Source: Selenomonas sp. (GTDB taxonomy: Bacteria > Bacillota_C > Negativicutes > Selenomonadales > Selenomonadaceae). From it: a stretch of DNA of 10,046 nucleotides. The number at the start of each line of letters is the position of its first letter. The first letter of the stretch is position 1. The notes beneath the pieces are model-generated. The model searched no databases, was not told the origin of the DNA, and saw only the letters and a list, made by a program, of their open reading frames with translations. Shown here one piece after another: positions 1 to 7,154 of the stretch. The DNA is taken from the NCBI RefSeq assembly GCF_024699275.1, contig NZ_JAILPX010000068.1:1-10046 (forward strand), in the 5' to 3' direction. The position numbers and the translations under genes were made by a program.

Positions 1-23
1 CTCTCGCTTCAAGCGACTCATTT

Positions 24-52
24 ATCTTATCGCATTCAGCTCAGCTTGTCAA
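24..52 (-). promoter_or_regulatory. rRNA-operon-type promoter, proximal (P2)
   Basis: On the minus strand a consensus -35 TTGACA (52-47) is followed after exactly 17 bases by TAAGAT (29-24, 4 of 6 consensus), with initiation expected near position 17. Immediately upstream (53-90) are A-tracts of six and seven in roughly helical phase, resembling an UP element. The start region then carries a TCGCTT-G-AAGCGA palindrome. The arrangement resembles rrn P2 promoters of Bacillus. Transcription leaves the window to the left, so the product is not visible; that it is an rRNA operon is inference. Confidence 0.6.
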
Positions 53-158
53 GAACTTTTTTGAAGTTTTTTTCGAAGCTTTTCGGTAACCCATCAGCGG
101 CCTGCCAATCAAGGCTTGCTATGCTGTTTCGTTGCCGTATCTGTCAGCGACTTGTATT

Positions 159-187
159 ATATTACACGAGTCGCAAGCTATTGTCAA
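159..187 (-). promoter_or_regulatory. rRNA-operon-type promoter, distal (P1)
   Basis: On the minus strand a consensus -35 TTGACA (187-182) lies 17 bases from TAATAT (164-159); a perfect TATAAT overlaps at 161-156 but with 20-base spacing. A/T tracts at about 190-215 form an UP-like element. The spacer and -10 sit inside an imperfect palindrome whose arms are GCGACT (147-152) and AGTCGC (169-174). It lies about 135 bases upstream of the second TTGACA promoter, in the same direction, as in tandem rrn promoters. Confidence 0.55.
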
Positions 188-250
188 CACCTTTTTGAAA
201 AAAAGTTTTAAAACCGCTAAATAATTCATGAAAAGTTCGTAACACAGGGC

Positions 251-333
251 GGAGGGCAGGGGAGGCAATTGCTTTCCTCCGCTTAGACATGCTTGCCAAA
301 TACTCCCGAAAGCAACAGCCTCCCCCGCCCTCC
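251..333. repeat. Long intergenic hairpin with 26-base arms
   Basis: Arms at 251-276 and 308-333 pair over 26 positions. Only 258/326, 267/317 and 268/316 fail to make Watson-Crick pairs on the plus strand, and two of those three become G-U pairs in minus-strand RNA. The loop is 31 bases (277-307). The outer stem is very GC-rich (runs of G and C) and the inner part is the GCTTTC/GAAAGC segment. It lies downstream of the penicillin-binding protein gene, so it may end or protect that mRNA. There is no U-tract on either side, so it is not a typical intrinsic terminator. It could also be a palindromic interspersed repeat; copies elsewhere in the genome cannot be seen here. Confidence 0.65.
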
Positions 334-498
334 TTTGGTTAATATCTCAGCTACACTACGATGTAAACCAATAGATATAAGACAAACGTAAGCCGTGGAA
401 ACTGGTGATGTTTTTCCGAAGCATTTGACAAGCCTGTCTATGGCGCAGGGAAAATATTACCAGCCTCCGCGGCATCTTTGCACTTCAATGTAAACCCA
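334..498. other. Gene-free spacer downstream of the PBP gene
   Basis: Between the hairpin and the penicillin-binding protein stop codon I see no credible gene, RNA gene or clear terminator. The best minus-strand reading frame is 39 codons (475-356) without a ribosome binding site. A plus-strand TTGACA at 425-430 has no -10 at a suitable distance. Confidence 0.5.
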
Positions 499-2481
499 TT
501 AACTCGGTTCAAAGTATACCGTAATACTCGTCCCCCTATCCACCAACGAATTAATCTCTATACTTTGCCCCACAGCATATCCAGACCCTTCACTTTGAAA
601 GGACAGCCCCTTATCCGCAGCCAATCCTGCCGCTTCACGGAGACTTTTCCCACTAAAATCAGGTACGACAATCTTCCCATCCGGCACCTCTCCCGTAAAG
701 GATTTAATCGGTTTATGTACCGGCTGTTTCTCTTTTGCCGGTTCCATCCCGGCAAAAGGATCACTGGAGGGTTCAATATGCAGATAACGGAACAATTGCG
801 CAAAAATCCGTCCAGCTACTGGAGCCGCAATCTGACCGCCATAGAAATTCCCCGCACTGGGATCATCAATCATGACCAATACCGTAAGCTGAGGATCTTC
901 CACCGGCGCAAACCCACAAAAAGATGCAATATAATGACCATCCATATAGCCACTACCATCTTCCCGAATCTTTTGAGCCGTTCCCGTTTTACCGGCAATG
1001 CGATATCCCTTGACAGCAGCCTTAGCACCGCCACCACTGGATACCACCTGTTCCAACAGCCCCATCAGCGTCTTATCCGTAGCCGAATCAATGACCCGGC
1101 GGACTTCCGTCTTACCACGTTCTTCATAGATACTGCCATCCGCATTGCGAATAGTCTTCACGATATGCGGCTTCAACAGTACACCATCATTGGCAATCGC
1201 AGATACTGCTGTAACCAGCTGCAACGGCGTTACGGCAATACTCTGCCCAATTGCACTGGTTGCCATATCCGAATCCCGCATATCCTCTGGATTGAAGAGA
1301 ATTCCCCTTTCCTCGCCAGGCAAATCAATCCCTGTAGGCTCACCGAAGCCAAAATCACGGGCATAACGCATAAGTCTTTCTGCCCCTAAGCGTAACCCCA
1401 CCTGCGCAAAGCCCGTATTCAAAGACTGCTTCACCACATCCGTAAAGGTTACAGTACCAAAACTTTCGCCATTCCAGTTCTGAATCCGCCGCCCGGACAC
1501 CATGACATAGCCAGGGTCCACAAACACCTGATTAGGACTGACCACTTTTTCCTGTAAAGCAGCACCAGCTACCACCGACTTAAATGTCGACCCCGGCTCA
1601 TAAATAAAGGACACAGCCCGATTCTTCCATATTTCTGCGTTATACTCCCAGAATTTATTGGGGTTATAGGAAGGACGAGAGGCCATAGCCAGCACTTCTC
1701 CAGTTTTAGGATTCATCACCACGCAGGTAATAGCCTTTGGCCGATTCTCCGCAATGGCCCGATCCAGTTCCTGTTCCACGATAAATTGGATAGCGCTATC
1801 CAACGTCAGCTCAACGGTTTTACAGGAATCCCCCATATAACGGCGGCTGCTGGAAAAGATAGAATCCAGAATAGGCCGGGCCTGTCGGTCCGTAGTCAAA
1901 TATGTTTCCTTAACTTCACCTTTCAGTAAAGCATCCAGAGCCTGCTCAACCCCATCCAAGCCCTTATCATCCGTTCCCACAAATCCTAGAACATTGGCTG
2001 CTAATACATCATTGGGATAATAGCGTTTTGCTTCGTCACGAAAATTCAGACAGGAAATGTAATTTTTCTCCCGGATAAGTTGACGCACGGCCTCATACTC
2101 AGACTGTTCCATGCGCCGCTTAACCCAAACAAAGCCTCCCCCCACAGCGATATCATCCAAAATCTCCTGTTCCGTCTGACCAATCAGCGGAGCCAGATTC
2201 GCCGCCACTTCCTGGGGATTTTCCACGTGAGAGGGGTCTATATAGAGTGATTTCGTCATGGTGCTGACAGCCAATTCTCTTCCATTACAGTCAAGGATTG
2301 ACCCTCTGGGTGACTGAATGGCATAGTCCTGCCCCACCTGAGCCTTCATGCGTTCGCTCAAGGCATTTCCCTGCACCAGCTGTAACCAGGCATAGCGAAA
2401 GACAATCACCCCCACTGCCGCCAGCATAAAAAACGCCAAAACGCTAATGCGCCGTTGAACTGCACGGCGTTCCTTCTTCAT
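499..2481 (-). CDS. Class B penicillin-binding protein (SpoVD/PBP2-like) with C-terminal PASTA domain
   Basis: Peptidoglycan DD-transpeptidase of 660 residues, anchored by one N-terminal helix (about 14-36) with the body outside the membrane. The class B dimerisation/pedestal region begins around SPRGSILDCNGRELA (57-71). The transpeptidase domain has all three catalytic motifs: STFK (S298 nucleophile, K301), SLN (353-355) and KTGTA (498-502). A single PASTA domain fills about 604-659, which places it with SpoVD and Gram-positive division PBPs. The start has a strong AGGAGG (2495-2490) eight bases upstream. That site lies inside the end of the preceding telA-like gene, whose stop is three bases away, so translation is probably coupled. 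It is last in an xpaC-telA-PBP operon rather than in a division (dcw) cluster, so it may be a paralogue of the main FtsI/SpoVD. Family assignment is certain; the division versus sporulation role is not. Confidence 0.93.
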   Translation of the reverse strand: MKKERRAVQRRISVLAFFMLAAVGVIVFRYAWLQLVQGNALSERMKAQVGQDYAIQSPRGSILDCNGRELAVSTMTKSLYIDPSHVENPQEVAANLAPLIGQTEQEILDDIAVGGGFVWVKRRMEQSEYEAVRQLIREKNYISCLNFRDEAKRYYPNDVLAANVLGFVGTDDKGLDGVEQALDALLKGEVKETYLTTDRQARPILDSIFSSSRRYMGDSCKTVELTLDSAIQFIVEQELDRAIAENRPKAITCVVMNPKTGEVLAMASRPSYNPNKFWEYNAEIWKNRAVSFIYEPGSTFKSVVAGAALQEKVVSPNQVFVDPGYVMVSGRRIQNWNGESFGTVTFTDVVKQSLNTGFAQVGLRLGAERLMRYARDFGFGEPTGIDLPGEERGILFNPEDMRDSDMATSAIGQSIAVTPLQLVTAVSAIANDGVLLKPHIVKTIRNADGSIYEERGKTEVRRVIDSATDKTLMGLLEQVVSSGGGAKAAVKGYRIAGKTGTAQKIREDGSGYMDGHYIASFCGFAPVEDPQLTVLVMIDDPSAGNFYGGQIAAPVAGRIFAQLFRYLHIEPSSDPFAGMEPAKEKQPVHKPIKSFTGEVPDGKIVVPDFSGKSLREAAGLAADKGLSFQSEGSGYAVGQSIEINSLVDRGTSITVYFEPS

Positions 2482-2484
2482 GAA

Positions 2485-3642
2485 TCAAGCCTCCTGCCTG
2501 CCGCTGCTTTTTAACAGAGTCTCCCTTAACCGGCCCTCGATCTGCAAAAGTTCTGCTTCTGCAGCCTGCCGTTTTGCTCGGCCATTCTGCTGAATTTTGA
2601 TGGTTTCCTCAATGGTATTGATCAATCGATCGTTAACCTCCCGTACCGTCTCAATATCCACAATACTGCGCTCATTTTCTACAGCAGTTTCAATACTATT
2701 CTGCTGCAGCATTTCCGCATTCCGGCGCAAAAGTTCATTGGTCGTATTATTGACCGCCTGCTGCATCTTCAGGACATCCTGCTGCGCCTGCAGCCCTAAA
2801 GCAATAACCAGCTGATTCTTCCAAAGAGGAATCGTGCTATAGATAGCCGTCTGAACCCGATCGATCAGTGCCTTATCATTGTTCTGAATCAAACGAATCT
2901 GCGGTGCTGACTGAATAGCAATCGTCTTACTGATTTTTAAGTCATGGACTTTCTTTTCAAAGCGATTGACACTGGCTTCGAAATCCGACACCACCTGTAC
3001 AGCCATCGGGTCCCCAGACTCAGCAGCCTGCTGACGCAGTTTTGGCAGCGTCACGTCCCTCATTTCTGCCAGTTTCTCCTCGCCTGCCTGAATATACAAC
3101 TGCAACTGCTTAAAATACCCCAGGTTTTCTGCATAAAGTTTATCGAACAGCGCCACATCCTTCATCATCTTCAGTTTTGCCTGTTCCAAATTCCCCTGTA
3201 TACGTTCAACCTGGGTAGAAAGTTTCTCATACCCTTGTTTGATGTCCTCGCCTTTTTTGACCAGACTGCCCACCAGAGGAATCTTTTTGAGAAAGCTGCT
3301 GCCATTATCGGGCTCAAATTCCCGCACCTGCGTCACCAGACTGCCCAACAATTCGCCCACCGGACCGCTATCCTTGGTTCGCACCTGAGACAAGACACTA
3401 TCCGAAAACTCCGCTATTTTTTGCTGGGCTGGTGCACCAAAACGCAAAATAGCCGTAGAATCGGTTAAATCCAGTTCATCCTTTATCTTCTCCACCTGTG
3501 CCCGCTCCTCAGGGCTCAAGTCAGTTACCACCTTTTCTACTTGAGCCGTCATCACTTCCGTTGCAGGCAGATTATCCGGGGGTACGTCCCCACCAGCTAC
3601 AGCCTGCTTAGCTTTCAATAAATCTTCCAGCTTCACTTCCAT
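2485..3642 (-). CDS. TelA/YaaN-family protein (toxic anion resistance family)
   Basis: A 385-residue soluble, strongly helical protein of the TelA family, named for tellurite resistance but of unsettled molecular function. Family hallmarks are seen in order: a short region with GSLVKKGEDIKQGYEK (125-140), a long helical middle, the signature SAPQIRLIQNNDKALIDRVQ (245-264), TIPLWKNQLVIALGLQ (270-285), and TNELLRRNAEMLQQ (301-314). It lacks membrane segments and cysteines. Length is usual for the family. The start codon has an AAGGGGG ribosome site (3659-3653) that overlaps the stop codon of the xpaC-like gene upstream. The xpaC-telA pair recurs in Bacillota (xpaC-yaaN in Bacillus subtilis), which suggests a joint envelope-related role. 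Here a penicillin-binding protein is added downstream. Direct anion resistance should not be assumed from the family name. Confidence 0.92.
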   Translation of the reverse strand: MEVKLEDLLKAKQAVAGGDVPPDNLPATEVMTAQVEKVVTDLSPEERAQVEKIKDELDLTDSTAILRFGAPAQQKIAEFSDSVLSQVRTKDSGPVGELLGSLVTQVREFEPDNGSSFLKKIPLVGSLVKKGEDIKQGYEKLSTQVERIQGNLEQAKLKMMKDVALFDKLYAENLGYFKQLQLYIQAGEEKLAEMRDVTLPKLRQQAAESGDPMAVQVVSDFEASVNRFEKKVHDLKISKTIAIQSAPQIRLIQNNDKALIDRVQTAIYSTIPLWKNQLVIALGLQAQQDVLKMQQAVNNTTNELLRRNAEMLQQNSIETAVENERSIVDIETVREVNDRLINTIEETIKIQQNGRAKRQAAEAELLQIEGRLRETLLKSSGRQEA

Positions 3643-3657
3643 ATCTCATGTGCCCCC

Positions 3658-4653
3658 TTAACGATAATATTGTTCGTAAAAATCATCTACCGGCATAAAG
3701 AAATAACGAATGCCCTCCACAATGGACACCACCGTAGGAATCAACGTCCAAAAGAGAACCAAATAAGCAATCCCCCACTTTGTCTTGCCCTGATAGAATT
3801 TATGCGCACCCAAGGCACCTAAAAAAATCGCCAATCCACTCATAATAGCCTTTTGCGTCAACACCGCTGTCCGCAAATTATCCGGTGTAGTTATCTTCTC
3901 CTGCAAAGCGCCCATTTCCTGCCGGCCTACTTTTGTTACCGCGCCCCGGCGGCGGCACTTTTTACGGCCGATTCCCGTGGTCGGCGGACATCTGTTCGCC
4001 TGCAGTTTGACTGGGCTTTCAGCCCCCGGCAAAGCCGTTTCCTCATGTTCATTATGAATGCCCTCCGCTTCCAAAGCTTGCTGCATGACAGTAAGTTCCG
4101 CATCCATATCCAACAGTTGTGTATTGATGATCTTGGTAAACTCTGCACGATAGGCATCGTCAAAACTGACAATGGTTTCCTTCAATCTTCCCTTGATCTG
4201 GCGTACCTGGTCAGTTTCCAGCTGCGTATCCTCCAATTCTCTGTATTGTTCACTCAAACTTGCCGCTCTATCCTGATAATAATGGATAAAACGCCCAGCG
4301 GCACCAATTCGATCCGGATGTTTTTCTACGTAATCAAGCAATCGGGCAGCTTCCTGCTGCATCAATCCCAATTGATGACTTAGCTGGCTATCCCGGATCT
4401 TGACCCGTACAGCCTCCACCCGCGCATAATCTTCTCTGGCTTTTTCCCAATCAGCCAAAGCCAAATCAGCCTGCGCTTTAGCCAATTGACTGGTATCCAG
4501 CTTGTGATCGGCCTTCTGAGGCCGCTGCCCTTTATATATACCGATTCCCATAACAGCCAACAGGAGCACGCTTTCCAGTCTATAACCATTGACCAGACCG
4601 TATATCCCCGCAACTCCTGTGACCAAGGCCAACAGTCCATATAGATTACGCAT
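3658..4653 (-). CDS. XpaC-family membrane protein fused to a C-terminal TM2 domain
   Basis: A 331-residue protein of the XpaC family (named after 5-bromo-4-chloroindolyl phosphate hydrolysis; biochemical role unknown). Two adjacent N-terminal membrane segments (about 4-20 and 25-40) are followed by a helical, coiled-coil-like cytoplasmic stretch (about 50-200) containing the XpaC-like HYYQDRAASLSEQYRELE (124-141). A basic low-complexity linker (about 217-245) precedes a TM2 domain (about 266-316) with GALGAHKFYQGKTKWG and two membrane helices. I chose the ATG at 4653 because AGAGGAG (4668-4662) lies eight bases upstream. An in-frame ATG at 4686 would add 11 residues, but it overlaps the promoter -10 and has no ribosome site. 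First gene of the xpaC-telA-PBP operon, with its stop overlapping the next ribosome site. The linker (RKKCRRRGAV) is odd and could hide a pair of compensating frameshifts. Confidence 0.85.
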   Translation of the reverse strand: MRNLYGLLALVTGVAGIYGLVNGYRLESVLLLAVMGIGIYKGQRPQKADHKLDTSQLAKAQADLALADWEKAREDYARVEAVRVKIRDSQLSHQLGLMQQEAARLLDYVEKHPDRIGAAGRFIHYYQDRAASLSEQYRELEDTQLETDQVRQIKGRLKETIVSFDDAYRAEFTKIINTQLLDMDAELTVMQQALEAEGIHNEHEETALPGAESPVKLQANRCPPTTGIGRKKCRRRGAVTKVGRQEMGALQEKITTPDNLRTAVLTQKAIMSGLAIFLGALGAHKFYQGKTKWGIAYLVLFWTLIPTVVSIVEGIRYFFMPVDDFYEQYYR

Positions 4654-4684
4654 CGCTATCGCTCCTCTGGTAAAATTTATTTTC

Positions 4685-4693
4685 ATTATACCA
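4685..4693 (-). promoter_or_regulatory. Extended -10 promoter for the xpaC-telA-PBP operon
   Basis: The minus strand reads TGGTATAAT (4693-4685), a perfect TATAAT with the TGn extension; initiation is expected near 4678, giving a leader of about 25 bases to the ATG at 4653. No good -35 is present at 16-18 bases, where the DNA is occupied by the rlmH terminator hairpin. This is consistent with an extended -10 promoter that does not need one. Confidence 0.65.
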
Positions 4694-4694
4694 T

Positions 4695-4721
4695 AAAGCC
4701 GCCCCAGTTTGGGACGGCTTT
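4695..4721 (-). terminator. Intrinsic terminator after rlmH
   Basis: Four bases after the rlmH stop the sequence forms an 11-bp hairpin: arms 4695-4705 and 4711-4721, loop of five bases, with a single position (4702/4714) not Watson-Crick. In minus-strand RNA it is followed by a short UUUAU-type tail, so termination may be incomplete and the xpaC operon could receive read-through. The tail runs straight into the xpaC -10. Confidence 0.65.
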
Positions 4722-4724
4722 ACG

Positions 4725-5204
4725 TTACCAATGATATTTTTCCCCGCGATTAATCTTAAAGGCGCGGTAAATCTGCTCCACCAGCAGAAGCCTCACCATC
4801 TGATGGGTAAAGGTCATCCGTGAAAAACTCAGGAGCTCATCTGCAGCTCTGCGCACTTCGCTGGAGAGGCCAAAGGCCCCACCAATCAAGAAAGTGATAT
4901 TGCTGCGCCCAGAAAGTCCCAATTGCGCTATCGAAGCAGCCAGCTCTTCCGAAGACCTTTCCTTACCAAAAACATCCAGCACAAAGAGATAACTTCCCTC
5001 CGGTACCAGCTTTAAGAGCTTCTCCCCCTCCCGGGCAAGCACCTGTTCCTTCTCCGCATCCGAAGGGGAATCCGGCATCTTCTCCTCATGAATCTCCCGG
5101 ATGTCCACCTGCGCAAAGGGTTTCAAACGCTTCAAGAATTCAGCAATACCGGCAGTGAGATATTTCTCCTTGATTTTTCCTGCACAAACAATGGTTATCT
5201 TCAT
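4725..5204 (-). CDS. rlmH: 23S rRNA (pseudouridine-1915-N3)-methyltransferase RlmH
   Basis: SPOUT-class enzyme that uses S-adenosylmethionine to methylate N3 of pseudouridine 1915 in helix 69 of 23S rRNA on assembled 70S ribosomes. From the ATG at 5204 the protein is 159 residues, the usual family length, and starts MKITIVCAGKIKEKY as in Gram-positive homologues. The cofactor-binding knot shows FLIGGAFG (105-112) and the C-terminus has EQIYRAFKINRGEKYH (143-158). An in-frame TTG at 5210 immediately follows the htrA stop (TAATTG) and would add two residues. The nearest AGGA (5224-5221) is better spaced for the TTG (10 bases) than for the ATG (16 bases), so the exact start is open. Last gene of the walJ-htrA-rlmH operon, translationally coupled to htrA. 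Usually non-essential for growth. Confidence 0.95.
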   Translation of the reverse strand: MKITIVCAGKIKEKYLTAGIAEFLKRLKPFAQVDIREIHEEKMPDSPSDAEKEQVLAREGEKLLKLVPEGSYLFVLDVFGKERSSEELAASIAQLGLSGRSNITFLIGGAFGLSSEVRRAADELLSFSRMTFTHQMVRLLLVEQIYRAFKINRGEKYHW

Positions 5205-5210
5205 CCGCAA

Positions 5211-6314
5211 TTACCGATCATCCTGCGGCATTTCTTCCAAAACCACATCTGCGTTGCGGCTGGCTCCATTGCGGTCATAAGTAACGGTCACCGTTTCACC
5301 GACCTTATGCGCAGCAATCTTAGCCCGCAAATCGGACACACTGTTTACTTCCTCATCATTGACTTTAAGGATAATATCTCCGCGCTGAAGGCCTGCTTTG
5401 CCACAGGGACCATCCAAAATAAGCTGGAAGATATAGACGCCCTTATCAATATTCAACTGATAACCATAACGGCCTGCAGTCTGGGGGTCAAAGACAGACA
5501 CGCCCAAATAGGGACGAGCTACATAGCCCTTATTCATAATCTCATCAATGATACTCTGCACAGTATTGGTCGGAATGGCAAAGCCCATCCCCTCAACACC
5601 TCTGGCTGCCAGCTTCGCACTGTTGATCCCAATCACTTCACCATCAGCATTGACCAATGCACCGCCACTGTTCCCCGGGTTAATAGCCGCATCCGTCTGA
5701 ATCAATTTCAGCAATTTATCACTGATATCCAGTGTACGATTCACCGCACTGACAACACCGCTGGTCACACTGCCCCGGAATTCCAGCCCCATGGGATTGC
5801 CGATGGCAATAGCCGGCTCGCCCACCACAATCTGATCCGAATCACCGAACTTGGCCGTCGGCAAATCCTTGGCATCCACCTTGACCACAGCCAAATCCGT
5901 AAGCTCATCCGCACCAATCAGCTTACCCTTGAGGCTGCGCCCATCTGACAGCGAGACAATAATTTCCTTAGCACCGCTAACCACATGGTTATTGGTTACG
6001 ATATAGCCGTCTTCCCGGAAGATAACACCAGAACCCACGCCCTCGGTTTCCACAGGATTATTGAACCAATCCCGGGCCACAGCCTTATTGGTTATCCCGA
6101 CCACTGCAGGTCCCACCATCTTAGCAGCCCGCACAGCCGGTGTGTTCCGTGCATCGGAAAGCTTAACATCAGCATCAGCTGCCTGAGCACTCTGGCCGGC
6201 ATTGCTGACACCTGCACTGTTATCTACAGATGTCCCCGCAGAACAACCCGAAAAGGTAAGCGCTGACAACGACAATATAGCTGCTATCATCAGTGAAGTT
6301 TTCTTCTTAATCAT
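5211..6314 (-). CDS. htrA: HtrA/DegP-like trypsin-type serine protease with one PDZ domain
   Basis: Envelope protein-quality-control protease of 367 residues. The N-terminus MIKKKTSLMIAAILSLSALTFSGC is a signal sequence ending in a lipobox-like FSGC (Cys24), suggesting a lipid anchor rather than the uncleaved helix common in Gram-positive HtrA; the Phe at -3 is unusual, so ordinary cleavage is possible. A low-complexity Ala/Ser/Asp linker follows. The trypsin-like domain has a complete triad: His110 in TNNHVVSG, Asp140 in TDLAVVKV and Ser216 in GNSGGALV. One PDZ domain covers about residues 265-360 (YLGVSVFD ... RGDIILKVNDEEV). The ATG at 6314 has GGAGG (6326-6322) seven bases away. An upstream TTG at 6335 overlaps the walJ stop and would spoil the signal sequence. 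The middle position between walJ and rlmH matches the Bacillus order. Confidence 0.95.
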   Translation of the reverse strand: MIKKKTSLMIAAILSLSALTFSGCSAGTSVDNSAGVSNAGQSAQAADADVKLSDARNTPAVRAAKMVGPAVVGITNKAVARDWFNNPVETEGVGSGVIFREDGYIVTNNHVVSGAKEIIVSLSDGRSLKGKLIGADELTDLAVVKVDAKDLPTAKFGDSDQIVVGEPAIAIGNPMGLEFRGSVTSGVVSAVNRTLDISDKLLKLIQTDAAINPGNSGGALVNADGEVIGINSAKLAARGVEGMGFAIPTNTVQSIIDEIMNKGYVARPYLGVSVFDPQTAGRYGYQLNIDKGVYIFQLILDGPCGKAGLQRGDIILKVNDEEVNSVSDLRAKIAAHKVGETVTVTYDRNGASRNADVVLEEMPQDDR

Positions 6315-6331
6315 GAAAATCCCTCCAAAAT

Positions 6332-7093
6332 TCAATTCAAGTACCAGCCCACCATTTCCGTTTGACTGGCTACTGTCAAATCAAGCTGAACGCCCTGTTT
6401 CGCCAAAATCCCCTGTACAGTATTCTCTGCCAGATCCGGGCGATTATTTTCCTCTGACAGATGGGCAAGAAACACCTTTTCCGGACGCTTCTGCATCCGG
6501 ATAAGAGCCCATGCTGCATCTGCATTGGCCAAATGCCCACGATTGGAAAGGATACGCCGTTTCAACGGCCAGGGATACCCTCCCTGTTTCAAGACCTCCG
6601 GATCATGATTAGACTCTAAGATCAACACATCCGCGCCCTCAATAGCCGTCTGTACGTTATCGGTCACGAAGCCCAAATCCGTGGCCAGCGTCACATTTTT
6701 GCACCCCTTCAGGCGATATCCTACCGGTTCAGCTGCGTCGTGAGAAATATTAAAACTTTCTATCGTCAGGCCTCCCACAGAAAAACTATCACCGATGGGA
6801 CAAAAACACTCCGCCGGAATTGCCGCCCGCCCCTTCATATGTTCAATGGTACCAGGCCGGGTAAAGATGGGCAGATGATACCACTTCGACAAGGTTGCCA
6901 GCCCCGCCACATGGTCACGATGCTCATGGGTAACCAGCACACCGTCCAGCGTAGAAGCATCTACGCCAATGCCCGCCAGGGCTTTCTTTATTCTCGTGGC
7001 GCTGATGCCAGCATCCAGCAAAAGTTTCATGCCATCCATTTCCACAAACACGGCATTTCCCCTACTGCCACTGGCTAAAATCCTAACCTGCAT
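6332..7093 (-). CDS. walJ: WalJ/YycJ-type metallo-beta-lactamase-fold hydrolase
   Basis: A 253-residue MBL-fold protein of the YycJ/WalJ family, probably a nuclease-like metallohydrolase; homologues are linked to cell wall and DNA-replication coordination, and the substrate is not settled. It starts MQVRILASGSRGNAVFVE, typical of the family. Metal ligands are visible: HEHRDH (H56, H58, D60, H61), H118 in ISHDAAEPVGY, D139 in ATDLG and H211 in LAHLSEENN. SNRGHLAN (183-190) is a further conserved stretch. The ATG at 7093 has AGGAG (7106-7102) eight bases upstream; an in-frame GTG at 7099 is too close to that site. First gene of the operon: its stop lies between the next gene's ribosome site and an alternative TTG. 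Elsewhere it follows walRKHI; here those genes are not upstream, so walJ-htrA-rlmH has its own promoter. Confidence 0.92.
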   Translation of the reverse strand: MQVRILASGSRGNAVFVEMDGMKLLLDAGISATRIKKALAGIGVDASTLDGVLVTHEHRDHVAGLATLSKWYHLPIFTRPGTIEHMKGRAAIPAECFCPIGDSFSVGGLTIESFNISHDAAEPVGYRLKGCKNVTLATDLGFVTDNVQTAIEGADVLILESNHDPEVLKQGGYPWPLKRRILSNRGHLANADAAWALIRMQKRPEKVFLAHLSEENNRPDLAENTVQGILAKQGVQLDLTVASQTEMVGWYLN

Positions 7094-7123
7094 CTCCACA
7101 GCTCCTATCCTAACACTTGACTC

Positions 7124-7140
7124 TGTAAATTATCTGTAAA
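7124..7140. promoter_or_regulatory. Candidate WalR (YycF) box
   Basis: TGTAAA (7124-7129), five bases, TGTAAA (7135-7140) is an exact fit to the published WalR consensus TGTWAH-N5-TGTWAH, read on the plus strand. It lies between the predicted start site (about 7148) and the walJ start codon, a position that would favour repression. A 7-bp inverted repeat (7129-7135 with 7140-7146) overlaps it. No walRK is in the window, so recognition is inferred. Confidence 0.5.
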
Positions 7141-7154
7141 GATAATACTTTTTC

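Noticed and set aside
251..333. Long hairpin as a standard intrinsic terminator
   Set aside because: Neither strand has a U-tract directly after the stem, so I listed it as an inverted repeat of unknown role.
425..430. Plus-strand TTGACA as a promoter
   Set aside because: No -10-like hexamer lies 16-18 bases downstream and no plus-strand gene follows.
356..475. 39-codon minus-strand frame downstream of the PBP gene
   Set aside because: It lacks a ribosome binding site and its sequence suggests no known small protein.
478..1389. 303-codon open frame on the plus strand
   Set aside because: It lies entirely opposite the penicillin-binding protein gene, has no ribosome site, and its product (rich in Arg, His, Ile, Pro) resembles no protein; it is an antisense shadow.
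4654..4686. Upstream ATG (4686) as the xpaC start
   Set aside because: It overlaps the extended -10 promoter element and has no ribosome site, whereas the ATG at 4653 has AGAGGAG at ideal spacing.
5088..5948. 286-codon open frame on the plus strand
   Set aside because: It runs antisense across the rlmH/htrA junction, and both of those are unmistakable genes.
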